From Tridacna crocea (Eukaryota > Mollusca > Bivalvia > Cardiida > Cardiidae): a stretch of DNA of 64,000 nt. The translations under genes were made by a program, and so were the position numbers. The notes under the pieces were generated by a model. That model was given only the letters and a program-made list of their open reading frames with translations, did not search any database and was not told the DNA's origin. Of this stretch, positions 10,557 through 21,413 are shown piece by piece (position 1 is the stretch's first letter; each line of letters opens with the position of its first letter). The stretch spans positions 12,785,501 to 12,849,500 of the forward strand of contig OX031060.1 of assembly GCA_943736015.1 (NCBI GenBank). The letters are read 5' to 3'.

Positions 10557-11543
10557 GTACCAGATCACAGCTAAATGAGTACGTTCTTCGATGATGCTAT
10601 AGATTATAACCATAATCAATCCGTTTACCGAACACAGATCGAGATATCGAGCAACTTAGGGTAAATTTCGCAGGTTTAAATGACTTCAGAGGTATAAAGA
10701 ATGAAACTATTGTGTGAACCTTAGTTTACTTGTATAGTTGTTTTGCCCATCGAACAGAGTACTAATACATGTATTATACGTCGTTAAGAACATTTGAAAG
10801 TAGGATTCAATTTACAGTTTTCAAAGAAGACATTGCAAAAACTACATCGGAAATATTTGTCTAATTCAAGTAACACTTAACATTAAGTTTATTTTTCCTA
10901 AAAATGTACATAATATTTTTTACAAAATATTCAATTAAATAAGCTTGAAAAAATCTTTGGGCTCCATGATATTACATCTATACATGTATTGTATATATAT
11001 CGAATGTTTTCCTTGTTCTTTTGCTAATAAGCTCATATTTTTTTCCATTTTTCTGTTCATATTCTTATCAAATCTAATGGAAAGAGGACCAGATGAAACG
11101 ATGACTCCTCCGATTCTCTAAAAAGCCTGTGTGGCATATAAAAATGGCTTTGCCAGGAAGTTCCCACACACCTTTTTTAAAAACCAACTTGTTTTGCCTG
11201 TTCTGAGATTTTACAGTGTTGAGACTGAATGAACTAATTAGCAGAAAATTATTTACAAAAATTATCGTGTGATCGAAGTCGAGGATTTTTTTTTAGCAGT
11301 GTATTTCTTGATATACAGGCGATGTAAGGATGTGCTATAAGTATTCAGTGATCGACCAATGAGAATTTCAGTGTTCCTTTATAGACCAATGTAGCTTCAA
11401 AGGGCTGTCGTACAGTAAAGATCTACATCAATGATTTCCCAAATGAATTAGGTTTATCACAAACGAACGGAGCAAATCAAAACTATCAGAAATATAATCA
11501 GAGTCTTGATTGAAGCATATTTATCACATAACTCTCTGATTTT
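10557..11543. other. AT-rich intergenic DNA, no gene seen
   Basis: No domain-bearing frame or clear repeat was recognised. Confidence 0.5.
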
Positions 11544-11820
11544 CAGTGTAATATACCCATTACGAATTTAATTAACTAATACACATTTGATATCACATTT
11601 GTGTGAAGTCATTTTGTACGTACACGTATTTGATATAAGTGAATGGGTTTTATGGATATTGCCGCGGGTAGATTTGCATTCGCTGACCTATAACTTGTGA
11701 GTATCGTTATGTGATAAAGAGAATTTGACACACGTTAAAACTCATCAAGAAACAAAATGTTGTTATGCTTGGCAAAGGCTCGCCTATAATACTTTTTTCC
11801 CTTAACTCCTTGAATAATAT
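11544..11820 (+). repeat. Dispersed repeat B, copy 1
   Basis: It is similar along most of its length to 17495-17790: both contain CAGTGTAATATACCCATTAC, GATATCACATTTG, ATTNCCGCGGGT and an AAAGGCTCGC segment. This copy stands alone, without the A repeat on either side. Confidence 0.7.
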
Positions 11821-12573
11821 TTTGTCTATAGCGGCAACTTATGTAGACCCTCTATCCTAGACCGGATGTATGATTTTATGGAAGGAATCAAACGAGTTAA
11901 AGACTATACGTGAGGCAAGTATAATGACTTTGAAGTAGTTATCACTTAATAGAACAAACAAGGACTTGGAAATCCTATAATAGTGATTCCTCGGATAGTG
12001 TGTGAAACAAAATAAAATGTCGACATTATGAATTGTCATTTTTAGCTTGGTTCTATATTTTCAAGTCCTTTTTTTTTTATGAAACTACGACTCAGATGTG
12101 ACGTTATGACGTTATGACTGATACTATTGAAATGTTTCCTATTTGTTTCCGATTTCGATTTATTAGTAAATGCGTGGTCCAGTGCGACAGTTTTATTTCA
12201 CGACCATGAGGACGAGGTTGATGTACCTTTACTAAGACCGAAAGTAGAATTCGTAAACCATATACAAATGTGAAAGTGTTTGGTTTCGGTCAGAACGATC
12301 AGTAAGCGGGTTGGCGCAGAGAGTCAGTGAACCTGTGTCAATTCCACATTGCTTAATTGGATATATTTTAAATCAGATAAAAAGAACGGGATAGCCCATT
12401 TTCAAAACGAGATATCCCCTTTTCAAACCATCTATGTTTGTTGGAAGTCCGGCGGTGTACAAATCAAAACAAGACAGTACGATCAGTGCAAGCTGATCTA
12501 ATCAGTCTCCTATAATGCCGCTCAAATTGTCGGGTGACACATCTACTAGACTCTTAGGAGGCAACCAAAATAT
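11821..12573. other. Intergenic DNA and distal 3' flank of the GPCR gene
   Basis: No coding signature was seen. The stretch lies beyond the probable polyadenylation signal of the minus-strand GPCR. Confidence 0.5.
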
Positions 12574-12579
12574 TTTATT
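12574..12579 (-). terminator. Polyadenylation signal AATAAA for the GPCR gene
   Basis: AATAAA on the minus strand lies about 165 bases past the GPCR stop codon, a normal 3' UTR length for an intronless gene. Confidence 0.55.
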
Positions 12580-12744
12580 TAGAGACAATTCACTTTACAT
12601 ATTTTTACAAAAGAACTACATTCTAGTCCTTACCGAGTATCTTTAATGGCAGAGAAGTACAGGAATGAAGTAAGTCTAGACACCCAGGAAAAAGCAAATA
12701 ACAATGTTCTCTGTAAATAAAAGCTAAAAAATCGCACACGTTAA

Positions 12745-14031
12745 TCATCTTTTGCACACTTTGAAAGTTTCCATGACCCTTTTTCTGAACTCTGAACTTA
12801 ACCAAATGTAAAATAATGGATTCGCAAAGTTGTTTATTAGATACAACCTGAGCACAAAGAAGACAATGACACGACCAACGGGGTCCTTTTTCACCTCTTG
12901 TTGGACTGTGAGTATACTTACAGCTACTGCTGGTATGACGGTAGATATTATAAATACAAATGTGATGGCGCCCATTGTCTTTGACGTTTTGTTGACCTGT
13001 CTAAACATTTGTTCTCCCTGATGTCTGGTTGGCCTCTTTCTATTCTCCGTTATCCTCGTTGAGTTTTTGGCCTTATCATTTAAACGAAAACCACCTTCAG
13101 GTGTGTTTGTCACTCTTGCAGAACCTGCAGTGATTACTATATGTTCAGAATCGTCGCTTTTGTCAACTCTAGAAGTAACCGTTATAACAGAAATACCGGC
13201 TTCTTCTACTTCACGGTAATTAACGATAGAACGTTGATGTGGGACAGTATCAGAGTTCCCATGGCTCCTTGATAGAACTCCGGACTGATTTCGGTATGTG
13301 TTACCTGTATAAGTCGCACATATGCTCGTCAGTACAGACGCACCTACTTTAATGCGATTCCTTATCTGTTTAGCGATTTTCCCGTACATTACACAAAGTG
13401 CTCCCGAGCACAAGAGAACAACAACAACTGTAACTCCGTACAGAGGAAGTCGAATTGAAGCTTTTGATGAATCGAACCCGCATTTGCCGTAAATATTCAC
13501 TTTTGATGTAAAGAAATGAGATAAATTGAAAACAGCTGAAATGAAAAAAGTTACAAAGCAGCAACCTAAAGATGTTTTGGATGTAAAAAACATTGAATGT
13601 GGTTTACACGTTTTTACGAACCTGTCAACACCCATACAAGTTATCAGTAATGATGACTCTAGAAATACAAAGTGTGCAACATAATGATGAAACTGACAAA
13701 AAAAGTCTGACGAGATCGTGGTCATGACTGTGATTATGTGTAAAGTCCCGTTCACTGCGAGAGAAATGAAATCACATACTGCGATGAAAATGACGAACCA
13801 GTCAGTAGACGTTTTACGTTTTAGTTTCAATAACACAATCAAAACAATACTGTTACCCGGCAAGCCCATCGTCATAGCGATAACTATGAAAGCTATGAGA
13901 AAGCAAGTGCTCCAGGCTGGAACAAGTGATGATAAGGTCATTATGCTATAATCCAAACCTGTTATTTCTTTCGTAAAATTGTCCTCACGCACAGAAATAT
14001 TGCTCTGTTCCATTTTGAAAATTTGAAACAC
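12745..14031 (-). CDS. Intronless class A (rhodopsin-like) G protein-coupled receptor, orphan
   Basis: A single open frame of 428 codons encodes seven hydrophobic segments. The N-terminus has N-glycosylation sites at N11 and N18. TM1 contains GLPGNS (N60), TM2 has D87, TM3 begins with C112 and ends in DRF (136-138, a variant of DRY), and C184 in the second extracellular loop can pair with C112. TM5 spans about 192-215. A long third intracellular loop (about 216-350) is rich in Ser, Thr and basic residues. TM6 keeps the proline (P367) but lacks the CWxP toggle. TM7 ends NPLFY (404-408), followed by a short basic tail. Such features are typical of expanded lophotrochozoan peptide or orphan receptors; no ligand can be inferred. 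Translation could start at M1 or M7, and M1 gives the longest frame. It would signal at the plasma membrane through G proteins. Confidence 0.88.
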   Translation of the reverse strand: MFQIFKMEQSNISVREDNFTKEITGLDYSIMTLSSLVPAWSTCFLIAFIVIAMTMGLPGNSIVLIVLLKLKRKTSTDWFVIFIAVCDFISLAVNGTLHIITVMTTISSDFFCQFHHYVAHFVFLESSLLITCMGVDRFVKTCKPHSMFFTSKTSLGCCFVTFFISAVFNLSHFFTSKVNIYGKCGFDSSKASIRLPLYGVTVVVVLLCSGALCVMYGKIAKQIRNRIKVGASVLTSICATYTGNTYRNQSGVLSRSHGNSDTVPHQRSIVNYREVEEAGISVITVTSRVDKSDDSEHIVITAGSARVTNTPEGGFRLNDKAKNSTRITENRKRPTRHQGEQMFRQVNKTSKTMGAITFVFIISTVIPAVAVSILTVQQEVKKDPVGRVIVFFVLRLYLINNFANPLFYIWLSSEFRKRVMETFKVCKR

Positions 14032-16051
14032 AACGTATACAGTACAATTTTAAATATTCTGGAAATATAAAATATTGAACAACTTGCTCTGGTCAATTTC
14101 AAAATAAAACACCCAAAAGCTAATTTTCATATCTACTTTTCTAATAGTTCCCTAAAGGTAAACATTTTGTTCGATCGTTTGCACTTGAATTAAATGTAAT
14201 TCTAGTACTTCCTGTTATAAAGCACTGAATCAAATTCGTAACAAATGAGCAGATTCAACTGAACAGCGAATTGCTGGAATGAACAACCAGCAAAATAATT
14301 TCTCTTATAACTGCTGTTTTAATTCACCATCTACGTTATTGGAAAATAAAATAGGTTTGTCATCGTAAACCCCCCCCCCCTTTCCTGGAGTCAGCTGCGA
14401 ATGGAACAGAATAGAATTAGCCTAAAAGTCTAAAGAGTCCCAATTTCGTCTTCTCTTTTAAGTATTTAGTTAGTTGTTCACGCTATACTTTTTTAGTTCT
14501 GGTTGTGATATGACAAACATAATGCTGAGAACAACGTTAAAGAGGAAACAAAGTTTCACTATTACTTATGATATCGACAGTACTCCTGAAGAGTATCGAT
14601 TAGATTCGGCTACATGGTGGTGATTTTCTTTCTATTCACGTGTGGAGCAAGTGGTGGTTTTGGTCCATCAAAGAAAAAAATACAACAAAGAAAAAATGAG
14701 GAAAGGAAAGATATGTCAAATGAGTTGCACTCTTTTAATCTTTTCGAAGCCGTTTCATTTTCTAGCCGGAAAGAAAGCTGTAAGCATAGCCAGGAGAATT
14801 TGTTCAAAAATCAAAAGCTAACACTAAAGATTTCAGTTACAGGTGCCTGTTTTTACCTTGTATTTCGGATGATTTTTCTGTAATGTATTTAATGTTGGCT
14901 TTCCCATGAAAAGACCATAATTTTAATGCAGCTTAATATTTGTTATTGTGTATCATTTTGACCAGAGTTATATTATTTCACACAAGCTATATTATTTTTT
15001 GCCTTTAATAACTAAACGTACATTTTTGACCACTTGAAGAACCCATATTTGAACTTGATACATTTTTTGTCAGAAATCTGTAAACAACAAGTAGAAATAT
15101 AATAACTATTATGGTGCAGTCAAATAGACAAATTTCATCTGCAATTACAGATATAAATTCTGCGATAGTCATACCACAAGAGAGCAAAATTTCTTGTTCA
15201 TTAGTAAGTACAAATTTGGCAGCCTTTGCCAAGGGTCCGGAAGCTGTCATATTGTGAAAGCTAATCATTATACGGATCAAAAATGTGAAACAGCAAAGTT
15301 AGTTATCATGTATAAAACTTGACTGAAAGATGAATCAGATATTTGACTCCTCCGAAAAGAACATAATTGTGCTAAATCTAATTGGAAAACGTATTTTTCC
15401 TACAAGAATGAGGTCCTTTTCTTGTAGCCCTTTATCTTTCTCTCACATGGGAAAACTCACAACTTCTCGTATTGTAATGCCAAATGAATGAACTGTTGCA
15501 ACTACACGTTAAACATCGTATCTTCAAGTCAGTTCCGGTCCATTCAGGTATTTCCACGCGCAGGGAATACAACTCTTCTACTACCCTGCTTGAACATGTA
15601 TTATGGCTAATAAGGTATAAGGGTCTGTTTATACATGGATACACGCCATGCAACCGCTTATCAACCATGAATTGTTTATGAAAAGCCTTAAGTCTGTCAT
15701 ACAAATTTTATGTAAAGAAATGCACGTGGAGATCATATAAGATAGAAATTTATCCTAAAAGCTACTGTAAATTGTCCTCAGGTACAAGTTATAGTAAAAC
15801 GTTGTCACAGAACACGGTGGGACTACCTTTGAATATAGTATCACTAGAACCAATAATGCGACAGTGTTAATTGTATGAATAAAAGTTTGCTAAAGGAACA
15901 TATGTTCCTTGTCAAAGGAAAAATTGCTTTTGCTATTTCCTGTACCCTATTTTGTTGCTAATTTTCATCCACATCAAATATTGTTTGAAAAAGAAACCCA
16001 TGACAGTCAAAGCGCATTTTTTTTTAATTCTATGGAATAACTTTGATTAAT
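14032..16051. other. Intergenic DNA upstream of the GPCR, no supported gene
   Basis: The region is AT-rich with a C-run at 14371-14380. The minus-strand frame 15005-15280 has one hydrophobic stretch (IIVIIFLLVVY) and 15432-15704 is open, but neither has a recognisable domain, a homolog in the window or convincing splice context. Confidence 0.45.
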
Positions 16052-16112
16052 AGGCCGGTGTAATGCAGAGAAATGACCCTCCCCTACAAAATGACCCATG
16101 GTCATTTCTACG
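16052..16112 (+). repeat. End fragment of the GCCGGTGTAATG element
   Basis: It matches the left terminus of the complete element at 21110-21357 (GCCGGTGTAATGCAGAG) and then diverges. It is a solo end. Confidence 0.6.
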
Positions 16113-16431
16113 GCTGTTTTCGAGAAATTTATTAAGGACGTTTTCGGTAGTAATTTCTGCACATCACTTTGGCGATTTCAAGGGAGACAATAACAGACAG
16201 TAACTCTTCTCAAAGAAGGTACTTGTATATCGTTCGGACAATACTTTGAATTTCGGATACGGTACGTTTCGAAGCGAAGAGTGAGTCTACAATATCGACT
16301 TAACGGACATTTTGCAAAAAAGGTCTTAAGGGGAAAAGATCAGAAGAATACAGGAAAGTTTTCGGCGGTATCGACTTTCTGAGATTAAAGTCTACTGAAC
16401 ATGACAGTGCCGATCGGTCTGAGCGCCTAAA

Positions 16432-16566
16432 CGGTTACTATGGAAACGGCCATTTTACAGAAAATCTAACTCGGCAACATATCTTTTTCTTCACATTTTT
16501 GTACTTACCATTAAATTTTACTATACACACCAAAAAAATAATAAAAAATTCTATGAAAGGAATTTT
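16432..16566 (+). repeat. Direct repeat pair, first copy
   Basis: GGTTAC/TATGGAAACGGCCATTTT followed by AGAAAATCTAACTCGGCA recurs at 16804-16935 in the same order, with moderate divergence through to a shared ATTCTATGAAAGGA. Confidence 0.7.
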
Positions 16567-16803
16567 TCAAAATTTTGAATAAGTTGAAGAATAAATTTTT
16601 ATTGTGCTAATATTTTGGCGAGTCAAGAAAAAGGAAAAATTTTTTTTTCAAAAAGAAAATGAATTCATATTATTATTTCATTCATACAGAATCAAGAAAT
16701 AATATATTAAATATGGAAAATAATATTTGCATTGTATAATAAACTTTATATCACTATATTACGGTCTTTTATGGAGATATAGCCATTTCAGGTGTTTCAT
16801 ACA

Positions 16804-16935
16804 AATGGTTACCATAGAAACAGCCATTTTGCAGAAAATCTAACTCGGCACGATACCTTTTTCTTTTTATTTTTGAGTTTGCCATTGAATTTTACACAAC
16901 ATATGTAAGAATTTAAAAATTCTATGAAAGGATTA
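16804..16935 (+). repeat. Direct repeat pair, second copy
   Basis: Second copy of 16432-16566. Function is unknown. Confidence 0.7.
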
Positions 16936-17012
16936 AATTTTCACAAAACTGTAGAAAACGTCTATTAAACATTTTCATGGCCCTTGTGTCGTAGTGCTAA
17001 AACTTTGCCTTT

Positions 17013-17480
17013 TGGTGATATCTTTTTATTTCACGCTTTCCGTTAGGATATCGAGAAATACTAGTGAAAATATTTTTCGATCTTACACTGGTACCACCAG
17101 TAAAAATGCCAATTTTCACGTTTTTGTCGCCTAGGTAAATTGCGCGTGCCTGACAACCAGATGGGAAATATGACGTCATTTACCTTACATTTCTCGCGCT
17201 TGACGTAATATTGTAATGCGTTGCTATGCGGGAGGGGCACACCACGAGGAATAACGGAAAAGAACTGTACTGAATTTTGATAAAGCTCCTCCCAGAAAGG
17301 GTTAAAAGCATGAAATAAATAGAATATTTGGTTTTTTTCGGTGAAAGATCGAAATTTATTTCATCTCGTGAACACCATCGGTAATATTTTCACTCGTGAA
17401 AATATTACCGATGGTGTTCACTCGATGAAATAAATTTCGATCTTTCACCGAAAAAGACAAATATCCTCTATTTATTTCAT
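17013..17480 (+). repeat. Dispersed repeat A, copy 1 (with 60-bp-arm hairpin)
   Basis: About 467 bp. The left part carries GTGAAAATATTTTTCGATC and CTGGTACCACCAG. The right part is a long palindrome (17334-17462) built on TTTCGGTGAAAGATCGAAAT and its complement, with inner TATTACCGATGGTGTTCAC. This uninterrupted copy serves as the empty-site reference for two insertions in the cadherin intron. Confidence 0.8.
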
Positions 17481-17494
17481 AACCTATCTTGTTT

Positions 17495-17790
17495 TCAGTG
17501 TAATATACCCATTACCAATTTTCTTATATAAATACACGTTTGATATCACATTTGTTTGACGTCATTTTTGACGTCATTTTGTACGTTTTACATAGAAGTG
17601 AATTAATCTTAAGGATATTACCGCGGGTGTATTAATGAATGTTTTTTGCATCATTTAATCTATATTTTGTGAAATGCTGTTATGTGATTAAAAGAATCTG
17701 ATATTTGTGGACATTTGAGAAAGAATTTTAGTAAACTCGTCCAAAGGCTCGCTTAATAATATTTCCCTTGACTCGTTTAATATTTTTTTT
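17495..17790 (+). repeat. Dispersed repeat B, copy 2
   Basis: It lies between two direct copies of repeat A and is homologous to 11544-11820. The A-B-A' order suggests B is internal to a larger element whose ends are A. Confidence 0.7.
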
Positions 17791-17796
17791 ATTTCA

Positions 17797-18245
17797 TGCA
17801 TTCCGGTGGGTTATCGAGAAATAGCAGTGAAAATATTTTTCGATCTTAGACTGGTACCACCAGTGAAAATACCGATTTTCACGTTCTTGTTGCCTAGGTA
17901 AATTGCGAGTGCCTAACAACTAGATGGGAAATATGACGTCATATACCTTACATATCTCGCGCTTGACATAATATTGTAATGCGGGAGGGGTACGCCACGG
18001 GGAACGAGGGAAAAGAATTGTACTGAATTTTGATAAAGCTCCTCCCAGAAAGGGTTAAAAACATAAAATAAATAAAATATTTGGTTTTTTTTCGGTGAAA
18101 GATTGAAATTTATTTCATCTCGTGAACACCATCGGCAATATTTTCACTCGTGGCTGCGCCACTCGTGAAAATATTACCGATGGTGTCCACTCGATGAAAT
18201 AATTTTCGATCTTACACCGAAAAAAACAAATATCCTCTATATCTC
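17797..18245 (+). repeat. Dispersed repeat A, copy 2 (A')
   Basis: Direct repeat of 17013-17480. The hairpin here has a small loop insertion, GGCTGCGCC, near 18151. It keeps GTTGTTAGG-type sequence (as its complement CCTAACAAC at 17912-17920), matching the target site of element X. Confidence 0.8.
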
Positions 18246-19491
18246 AAAAGCCCACTCATGTCTGATCCTTTATGCCATTACTGAAAGCATTTACTTTAAC
18301 TTTGAGTCGTTGCTAACTTTGAGTCGTTGCTAAGTATCTTATTTACATGTGCTTGCTGGCAGATATCATTAGGTGGAACAAATACCACCAGGACAGATAA
18401 CTATCTCAATATTTTTGACACAAAAATCACTGTTTTTTCGACTGAAAAAGGCAACTGCAGCCGAGCTTTGACATCCTCATGCGATGCTGTAGGTTTTTCT
18501 CCACGGTTTGAAAAAAATAATCAATAGGAAAAAAAATATAAAACAAGAATATGAAGGGAAAAAAACACTTTTAACACATTCACACACCAAACATGAGACA
18601 TAAATAGTAATACATAATATAAGCAGGTTTTTTTAATCAAACAGAATTATGTATCCTGTTTTACATAAAATCCTTTACAAAGCTACCTCGGTTTTCATTT
18701 TTTAATCATCTACTAAACAATCCCTGGTTTTTACGGCCCGGAAGGGTTAATATCAAATTGAAAATTCAGTTTTAGTTATTTAGCAGGATAAGGGTTTATA
18801 ACGATTTTTTTGATCTTCACATTACATATCAACAAAATGATTGTGTGTGTCAATGACACTTGGGGGGGAAATTGTCTTTTAAAGTCAATGTGGGGAAAAT
18901 TGAATTCCCGATAATCTGATTTCCGCCCCCCCCCCCCCCCCCCCATAATGTGTTCTTCTCTGTCAAAGATTTATCACATCATTTCCGACACATTTAACTT
19001 GTCGTCTGTAAACTAAAGATTCGTCGCTTTGAGAAACAGTGAATCTTTTTAAAACAGCGATTAAATGCTCGCTGTTTTAATAATATTGGTTTTGCACTTT
19101 TAGGATTTTTTTCGATGCGCCTTTTGATAAGCACCCCCTGGCGACAAAAATTTCTTGTCCACCTCTGTTTTTCAAGTGTGCATGTACTTTTGTTCATTGA
19201 TATATCACCTGCCTTGCTTTGTGTGCGTGGTTTCAATGGAGGTTTCTCATTGGGTGAGGCAAGTGAGTGAAATAGCTAAAAACACAAGCGATAGAATACT
19301 TCTGAACAAAAAACAACCCACAGTCATCAAGTAAAGAAAATTACAGAATATGTCTTGTTTTATTCTAGGTGTGCCTTTCGTTTCCCTGTAATTATTTATT
19401 ATTTCTCTTTCTTTTTCCTGCAAACACTGGGATCTACTAATTTTTGACATCCAACATTTCATAACGTTTTCAGCCCTACTCTAAGAAAAGT
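18246..19491. other. Intergenic DNA, no gene seen
   Basis: The region contains a C-run (18927-18943) and AT-rich sequence. No domain-bearing frame was recognised. Confidence 0.5.
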
Positions 19492-19506
19492 GGGGTTAGT
19501 GCCTCT

Positions 19507-19568
19507 GCAAAAAGTATCGACTCAGGTCAGCCTGCGCAATCCGCGCAGGCTGACCTGAGTCGAAACTT
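19507..19568. repeat. GTCAGCCTGCGCA hairpin repeat, copy 1
   Basis: A near-perfect palindrome: TCGACTCAGGTCAGCCTGCG faces CGCAGGCTGACCTGAGTCGA across a 4-6 base loop. Related copies are at 43421-43467, 45803-45855, 46501-46540 and 53781-53847. The flanks of several copies are also alike (CATTAAACNCCTTTTCACAG), so the hairpin is the centre of a larger MITE-like repeat. Confidence 0.75.
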
Positions 19569-19579
19569 TTTGCTATTTG

Positions 19580-20910
19580 CTATTTTTCTGCATGTCAAGG
19601 GATCAGTCTACCCAATGATTTAGCCTGTTGATGGCCAAAATGGAATTGATTAACCCATAATTATGTGATTACTTGCTTGGTATCATGTATCACAGAGATA
19701 CATTAAACGCCCTTTTCACAGAGCACAGCTAACCTATAGAGTTTCATACCACAGGCGCTTGGTTTTGACAAGCTTCATCTTTTGTAATGCAATACCGTTG
19801 TCTGCGCATGTCATTTTCTTCGAAGATTCGACCTTTCTTATATGTTGTAACACCAGAACGAAATGCTTCCGGGTCGTAGTATCAAAAGTAGTCCCACTTG
19901 AAAATTTGATACCAAGCCCTCTGCCATACTGTTTTATCATGAAGTATGAGAGGACAGGTCTGAAATGTGTTTCTGAAGTTAATTTGATTAATTCCTCAGA
20001 GAATGAATGCATCTTATGTATTTCTTTTAGGACTATTTTTTGATATGTGACCAGGCAAAGAGACATGGTCTATCACCAGTTAAGGCTTAGACCGACAGCA
20101 ATTTTCCGAGGGTCCATGTGTTTGAAGAGGAATAGCAAAAAAGTTCATCGCTCATGATGCCATTTTCTGCTGCTTTTTGTGGAGGGCATTGAACATATAT
20201 TTGAAGGAAAAAAACTGCAAAGCTCCCGCTTCGTCGGGGATTCAGCAGTAGCCAGTCAAAGACAGTGGTTTTTATTCTATTTTCAATGAGCGAAAAAGTT
20301 ACCTGTGTGACACCATATGACGCGTCACTCGGGGAGACTAATAATACGCGCTATAAAGTAGTAATGGAGAAAATGGCTTATATCAGTAGGCTTGTTTTAG
20401 CTCCAGATTTCTGTAAACTGCTGATCATAGCTGAATGAATCGCAACAGGTAGGGTTTTATTGAGTAAACGTTTATTTTAGTTTGAAATTCAAAGTAACGG
20501 TTGTCGCGTGGAAATGTGGTCCGGTCCTGTGTACCCAGGGTGCCAAAATTAGATAGATGAGTATTTGTAGAATGCTATCTGGCGGGAGACAGTGAATGTA
20601 ATACAGAATAAGAGTTCTCAAAAAGAAAGACTTGTTACTTTTATTACTCTTCCATTTAGTTTCAATCTCGTTCATCAATCGGAAAAAATGAATTAGTGTC
20701 GATTAGAGGATAATTAACTGGTGGTTAGTGATTTTAAAAATCTGTCACTAGATTGGAGTATGATGTAAGCAGCATTGTCTTCTTTTCCCACAATGTTTTT
20801 CTACCCACAGTCAAAGACAATTTCAACATTTTTTGTTGCATTTAATCAGACACCTGCATGTGCTTTTGGTTTTGGAATAAAACTTTATTGTGTGGTAAAG
20901 AAAAGATTAG
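19580..20910. other. Intergenic DNA with one unassigned minus frame (19734-20066)
   Basis: The 110-codon minus frame 19734-20066 has non-repetitive amino-acid composition but no recognised domain and no clear exon signals. A decayed foldback-MITE fragment lies near 20780-20905. Nothing else was supported. Confidence 0.4.
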
Positions 20911-21413
20911 CGTGCAACACGCGAAAAAAGGCATTTGGACATTAATTTTGCTTTAAGTGTCATCTCAGATCAGCCTGCGCAGTACGTGCAGGCTAATCCG
21001 AGACGACACTTTACAATTAAATTAGATTATGTGCTACAGTAGACTTGGGCAAAACAGAAAATTACATAAAAACAGAAAGTGTCGTTTCAGATTAGTCTGC
21101 AAGGACTGCGCCGGTGTAATGCAGAGAAATGACTCTCCCCTAAATGACCCGGTTCATTATTCTACGTAGTAAAATGACCCCAGTTCTAAGTCATTTTACT
21201 ACGTAGAGGAATGACCCAGGTCATTCTTCTACGTAGAGAAATGATCCTCTGGGGTCACTTCTCTACGTAGAATAATGACCCGGGTCATTCTTCTACGTAG
21301 AGAAATGATCCATGGGTCATTTTGAAGGGGAGGGTCATTTCTCTGCATTACACCGGCTCATTCGAAACGATACTTAACGCAAATGTTCGAATGTCCCTTT
21401 TCGCGTGTTGCAG
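20911..21413. mobile_element. TIR element (GCAACACGCG ends) interrupted by another element
   Basis: The ends GCAACACGCGAAAA and TTTTCGCGTGTTGC are inverted, with inner AGTGTCNTTTCAGAT blocks. An uninterrupted relative is at 26646-26912. The element is split at 21110-21357 by a separate palindromic element. Confidence 0.7.
21110..21357. mobile_element. GCCGGTGTAATG palindromic element, complete
   Basis: The 248-bp unit has perfect inverted ends (GCCGGTGTAATGCAGAGAAA). Internally, CTACGTAG palindromes recur about every 30 bases, separated by AATGACCC and its complement, so the whole element is a nest of palindromes. It has no coding capacity. A clear target duplication could not be established. 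Related copies: 16052-16112 and 56083-56380. Confidence 0.75.

Noticed and set aside
15005..15280. 91-codon minus frame with one hydrophobic segment
   Set aside because: A single hydrophobic stretch is not enough evidence; no domain or neighbouring exon was found.
19734..20066. 110-codon minus frame
   Set aside because: Composition is protein-like, but there is no domain, no overlap with conserved sequence in the window and no clear splice sites; listed only as unassigned.
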